From: Candidatus Krumholzibacteriia bacterium | GTDB taxonomy: Bacteria > Krumholzibacteriota > Krumholzibacteria > WVZY01 > JAKEHA01 | Direction: 5' to 3' | Assembly: GCA_029863355.1 (NCBI GenBank) | Contig: JAOTVO010000096.1 | Span: 1-8,919, forward strand | DNA: 8,919 nucleotides | The notes under the pieces: generated by a model | What the model was told of the DNA's origin: nothing | Databases searched by the model: none | The model's input: only the letters and a program-made list of their open reading frames with translations | Program-made: the position numbers and the translations under genes | Shown here: positions 6,861-8,919 of the stretch, piece after piece | Position numbering within the stretch: the first letter of the stretch is position 1 | Layout of the letters: each line of letters starts with the position of its first letter

Positions 6861-8010
6861 CGCTCTTCTCGAACGTGTCGAAGGCATTGCACGCCGGACA
6901 GTGCCAGCGCATCAGCGAAGCCCGGCGCCCGCACTCGCGGCACTGGCAGGCCCGTGCCGCCATGAGCGAGCGCTCCTGCTCGGCGAGGAGCTCCCGCAGC
7001 GCGCCCCCGCCGCCCCGAGACGCGTAGAGCGAGGCCAATACCGCGCGCGCGCCGTCCGCGTCGGGGTGTCCGGCCCGGTAGTCCTCGAGCAGCTGGATCG
7101 CCTCCTCGTCCCGCCCCTGCTTGCGATAGAAGCTGGCCAGCGCCATGGTGGCGCGCTCGTCGTCAGTGCGCTCGGCCAGCACTTCCTGATAGACCGCCTC
7201 GATCTCCCCGAAGGTGCCCCCCTGGAACATCACCGCGGCGATGCGCTCCAGCGCGAAGGGCGAGAGCGCGTCCGACAGTGCGGCGGCGTGCCGCCAGCGC
7301 TCGACGGCGGCGTCGAGCCTTCCCTCGCGCTCCTCCAGATTGCCCATGGCCAAGTGCGCGGTGGCGCACTGACCGTCGTAGCGCAGCGCGCGTTGCAACA
7401 CCTTGCGCGCCTCGCGCGTCTTGCCCGCTGCGACCAGGTCCTCGCCCGCTGACGCGAGATAGAGGGCCACCTCGCGATCGCCGATCCCCCCCGCGCGCGC
7501 GAGCTCCTTGAGGTACCCGTACGCGTCCTCCGTCCGCCCCAATCGCTGGGCCTCCCGGGCCAGCACCCGATACACCCGCGGCGAGCGCAAGTGCATCGTG
7601 CGCACCGCGGTGTCTAGCACCTCGACGGCCTTGGCGCTGTTCCCCAGGGCGGCGTAGTCCTCGGCGATCTCCACGAACAGCGCGTTCTTTTCCCGGCGGC
7701 CGAGGTCCGTTTTTACGGTGAGACTCTTGTGGATCTGCAGCGCCTTGCCGGCCTCCCCCCGCTCGCGCAGGAGCTTGCCCAGCCGGATGTAGGCATCCGC
7801 CGGCGCTGCGTCGCCGCGGATGGCCTCCTGAAAGCGCGCGAAGGCCTCGGCGCGCTCACCGTCGACCAACAGGGCCAGACCCTCGACGTAAGGATCCTGC
7901 GCGCGTTGAACGCGCCGGCGCGCGCGGCGCGTGGCCACGAGGAACACCGCCGTGATCGCCGCCACCGCGACGAGCGCGGCGGCGAGAATTATCTCGCGTG
8001 TGACGGCCAC
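6853..8010 (-). CDS. lapB: LapB/YciM-type LPS assembly regulator, TPR protein with rubredoxin-like zinc domain
   Basis: In E. coli LapB is an inner-membrane protein that acts with the FtsH protease to control LpxC, the committed step of lipid A synthesis, and so balances LPS against phospholipid. The architecture fits: one N-terminal membrane anchor (about residues 7-26), an Arg-rich stop-transfer stretch, a long array of TPR helices (about 40-345, e.g. PADAYIRLGKLLRERGE and ATAHLAMGNLEEREGRL), and a C-terminal rubredoxin-like zinc knuckle with C357-x2-C360 and C371-x2-C374 (CRECG ... HCPAC). The 385 residues nearly equal E. coli's 389. The start is a GTG at 8008-8010 with AGGAGG about 12 nt upstream, overlapping the lapA stop region. 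It lies 16 nt after lapA, and the downstream SPOR gene overlaps its stop, implying one transcript. Confidence 0.95.
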   Translation of the reverse strand: MAVTREIILAAALVAVAAITAVFLVATRRARRRVQRAQDPYVEGLALLVDGERAEAFARFQEAIRGDAAPADAYIRLGKLLRERGEAGKALQIHKSLTVKTDLGRREKNALFVEIAEDYAALGNSAKAVEVLDTAVRTMHLRSPRVYRVLAREAQRLGRTEDAYGYLKELARAGGIGDREVALYLASAGEDLVAAGKTREARKVLQRALRYDGQCATAHLAMGNLEEREGRLDAAVERWRHAAALSDALSPFALERIAAVMFQGGTFGEIEAVYQEVLAERTDDERATMALASFYRKQGRDEEAIQLLEDYRAGHPDADGARAVLASLYASRGGGGALRELLAEQERSLMAARACQCRECGRRASLMRWHCPACNAFDTFEKSDA

Positions 8011-8026
8011 TGCCCGCTCGAGCCTC

Positions 8027-8347
8027 CTAGCCCTCCGCCTCGCCTGCGGCGGGCCCGGCGTCGTCTAGCGGCAGGTTGCGCAAAGCGGCGAGCTCGCGCT
8101 CGAGCTGCGCGATGGCGCGCCGCTGCGAGCCGAGGCGGCTCCGGAGCTGCAGCTCGCTGACCGCGGCGATGAGGAACGAAAACACCATCCCCGTGGCCAG
8201 CACCAGCAGCAAGAGCAGGTTGAGGTCCAGGCCTGTATGAGATTTGGTGAAGAACCTGAAGTCCACTTTCTCGCCGGCGTTCTGCATTCCCAGCCAGAGG
8301 AACGCGATCACGCCGAGGAGAATGATCAGTGCCCGGATGAACCACAC
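8027..8347 (-). CDS. lapA: LapA-family (DUF1049) small inner-membrane protein
   Basis: This 106-residue protein has two hydrophobic segments (about 3-20 and 42-63) separated by a short loop containing the family-typical QNAGEKVDFRFF, then a charged coiled-coil-like tail (about 64-92, SELQLRSRL and QLERELAALR). This is the LapA/DUF1049 layout. LapA is encoded next to LapB in enterobacteria and takes part in LPS assembly; its molecular role is less clear than LapB's. The start is GTG at 8345-8347, chosen because AAGGAGG (8355-8361) lies 7 nt upstream. An upstream in-frame ATG at 8417-8419 would begin inside the rpsA terminator and add 24 residues not typical of the family. It is the first gene of the lapA-lapB-SPOR-mutS unit. 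Confidence 0.9.
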   Translation of the reverse strand: MWFIRALIILLGVIAFLWLGMQNAGEKVDFRFFTKSHTGLDLNLLLLLVLATGMVFSFLIAAVSELQLRSRLGSQRRAIAQLERELAALRNLPLDDAGPAAGEAEG

Positions 8348-8354
8348 GGTCAAG

Positions 8355-8361
8355 CCTCCTT
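8355..8361 (-). promoter_or_regulatory. Shine-Dalgarno deciding the lapA GTG start
   Basis: AAGGAGG on the minus strand is a near-perfect ribosome-binding site 7 nt before the GTG at 8345-8347. It overrides the longer in-frame reading that starts at 8419. Confidence 0.8.
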
Positions 8362-8371
8362 GTCGTGTCCG

Positions 8372-8400
8372 ATGATGGAGGGTCCCCGTGGGAGCGTCAA
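8372..8400 (-). promoter_or_regulatory. Candidate sigma70-type promoter for lapA-lapB-SPOR-mutS
   Basis: On the minus strand TTGACG (8395-8400, five of six to TTGACA) is followed by a 17-nt spacer and CATCAT (8372-8377, four of six to TATAAT). It sits between the rpsA terminator and the lapA ribosome-binding site, where a promoter is needed, and predicts a short leader of about 20 nt. The -10 match is only fair and no activity can be shown from sequence. Confidence 0.5.
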
Positions 8401-8417
8401 GGGGCATTCCCGGCGCC

Positions 8418-8455
8418 AAAAAACGAGGCGGGGCCGGCTTCCCGCCGGCCCCGCC
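8418..8455 (-). terminator. Rho-independent terminator of rpsA
   Basis: A perfect 12-bp GC-rich stem, GGCGGGGCCGGC (8427-8438) pairing with GCCGGCCCCGCC (8444-8455), closes a 5-nt loop. On the minus strand it is followed after 3 nt by six Ts (8418-8423). It lies 27 nt past the rpsA stop. No T-run follows on the plus strand, so it acts in the minus direction only. Confidence 0.93.
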
Positions 8456-8482
8456 CGATGCGCGCGCGCGTACGCGAGGCGG

Positions 8483-8919
8483 CTACTCGACGTCTTCGTT
8501 CTGCGCGCCGGCGTCGTCCACCACCACGTCGTCGACGATGTCGTCGTACACGGCGGCGTCCACGTTGTCGGCGGCGCTCGCCTCGGCCGGCGGTCGCTCC
8601 ACTTCGCGCCGGGGGTGCTTCTCCCTGAACGCCTGCACCTCGTCGTCGTCCGCCGTCTTTATCCAGGCGCTGACGCTGAGCACGATACGCTTGTTCTTGG
8701 GATCGACCTTGATCACCTTCAGCGGCAGGCGCTCGCCGTTGCGGTAGTACTCCTCGGGGTGTGCGATGTCGCTCATGCCCAGCTGACCGACGGGCACGAA
8801 ACCCTCCACGTCGGACCTGAGCTCGACGACGCAGCCGCGATCTAGCATGCGCGAGACGCGGCCCTCGACTTCGGTATCCAGCGCGAACTCTACGGCCAGC
8901 GTGTCCCACGGATTGTCCG
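8483..8919 (-). CDS. rpsA: 30S ribosomal protein S1, C-terminal end (5' part outside window)
   Basis: S1 is built from repeated OB-fold S1 domains and helps load mRNA onto the 30S subunit. The last 144 residues are visible. They open with NPWDTLAVEF, the typical S1 inter-repeat linker, then one full S1 repeat (EVEGRVSRMLDRGCVVEL, VEGFVPVGQLG, LKVIKVDPKNKRIVLSVSAW). After that comes an unstructured, strongly acidic tail rich in Asp and Val, ending in EDVE before the TAG at 8483-8485. The reading frame is open to the right edge. rpsA directly upstream of lapA-lapB is also the neighbourhood seen in enterobacteria, where ihfB lies between them; no ihfB is present here. Assignment to S1 rather than another multi-S1 protein rests on the linker, acidic tail and lapAB context. 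Confidence 0.9.
   Translation of the reverse strand, partial: DNPWDTLAVEFALDTEVEGRVSRMLDRGCVVELRSDVEGFVPVGQLGMSDIAHPEEYYRNGERLPLKVIKVDPKNKRIVLSVSAWIKTADDDEVQAFREKHPRREVERPPAEASAADNVDAAVYDDIVDDVVVDDAGAQNEDVE

Noticed and set aside
6861..6887. Upstream ATG for the SPOR protein
   Set aside because: No Shine-Dalgarno is visible, and it would place nine extra residues before a signal peptide that already begins properly at the next ATG.
1170..6965. A plus-strand open reading frame of 1931 codons opposite the GAF gene, mutS and most of the SPOR gene
   Set aside because: It is exactly in antisense register with all three real genes, which share one frame. A stop would need a sense TTA, CTA or TCA codon, and these are avoided in this GC-rich DNA. 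The translation is Arg/Gly/His/Leu-rich low-complexity sequence with no recognisable domain.
8348..8419. Upstream ATG extending LapA by 24 residues
   Set aside because: It begins inside the rpsA terminator and upstream of the candidate promoter, and the extension is not membrane-like. The GTG at 8345-8347 has a strong Shine-Dalgarno.
1..8919. CRISPR arrays, tRNAs, insertion sequences, phage genes
   Set aside because: No spaced direct repeats, tRNA-like cloverleaf, transposase or terminal inverted repeats were seen; coding is nearly continuous with housekeeping genes.

Overview
The window is a compact, GC-rich chromosomal segment in which every supported gene lies on the minus strand, so transcription runs from high to low coordinates. 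In that direction the order is: the 3' end of rpsA (ribosomal protein S1), an intrinsic terminator, a candidate promoter, lapA, lapB, a TPR/SPOR-domain secreted protein, mutS, a 764-residue three-GAF sensor-like protein with a degenerate GGDEF-type C-terminus, and the 5' two thirds or less of mutL, which runs off the left edge. I see no mobile elements, tRNA or rRNA genes, CRISPR array or plus-strand genes.

LapA and LapB control lipopolysaccharide synthesis, and a SPOR protein with a signal peptide implies periplasmic peptidoglycan. The host is therefore most likely a Gram-negative, LPS-bearing bacterium. The high GC content, strong avoidance of TTA, CTA and TCA codons, and the separation of the lapAB-like pair from the enterobacterial pyrF context suggest a non-enteric lineage, such as a deltaproteobacterium-like or FCB-related group. 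The sequence alone does not let me name a phylum.

Layout: 8483-8919 is rpsA (C-terminal 144 residues), followed by a textbook terminator at 8418-8455. A sigma70-like promoter (8372-8400) starts a tightly packed unit: lapA (GTG start, strong Shine-Dalgarno), lapB, the SPOR gene (8-nt overlap with lapB) and mutS (3-nt gap). An intergenic stretch of 129 nt (3096-3224) holds a long hairpin and a small palindrome abutting the next start codon. The GAF/GGDEF-like gene follows at 801-3095. A second intergenic stretch of 125 nt (676-800) holds a symmetric element: two DnaA-box-like 9-mers in the same orientation, one of them perfect, flanking a 14-bp palindrome with 3-nt gaps on each side. mutL then starts at 675 with a strong Shine-Dalgarno.

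Functionally the window joins envelope homeostasis (LapA/LapB, SPOR) with DNA mismatch repair (MutS, MutL). The least familiar parts are the multi-GAF protein with a dead GGDEF motif between mutS and mutL, and the DnaA-box/palindrome element just before mutL.
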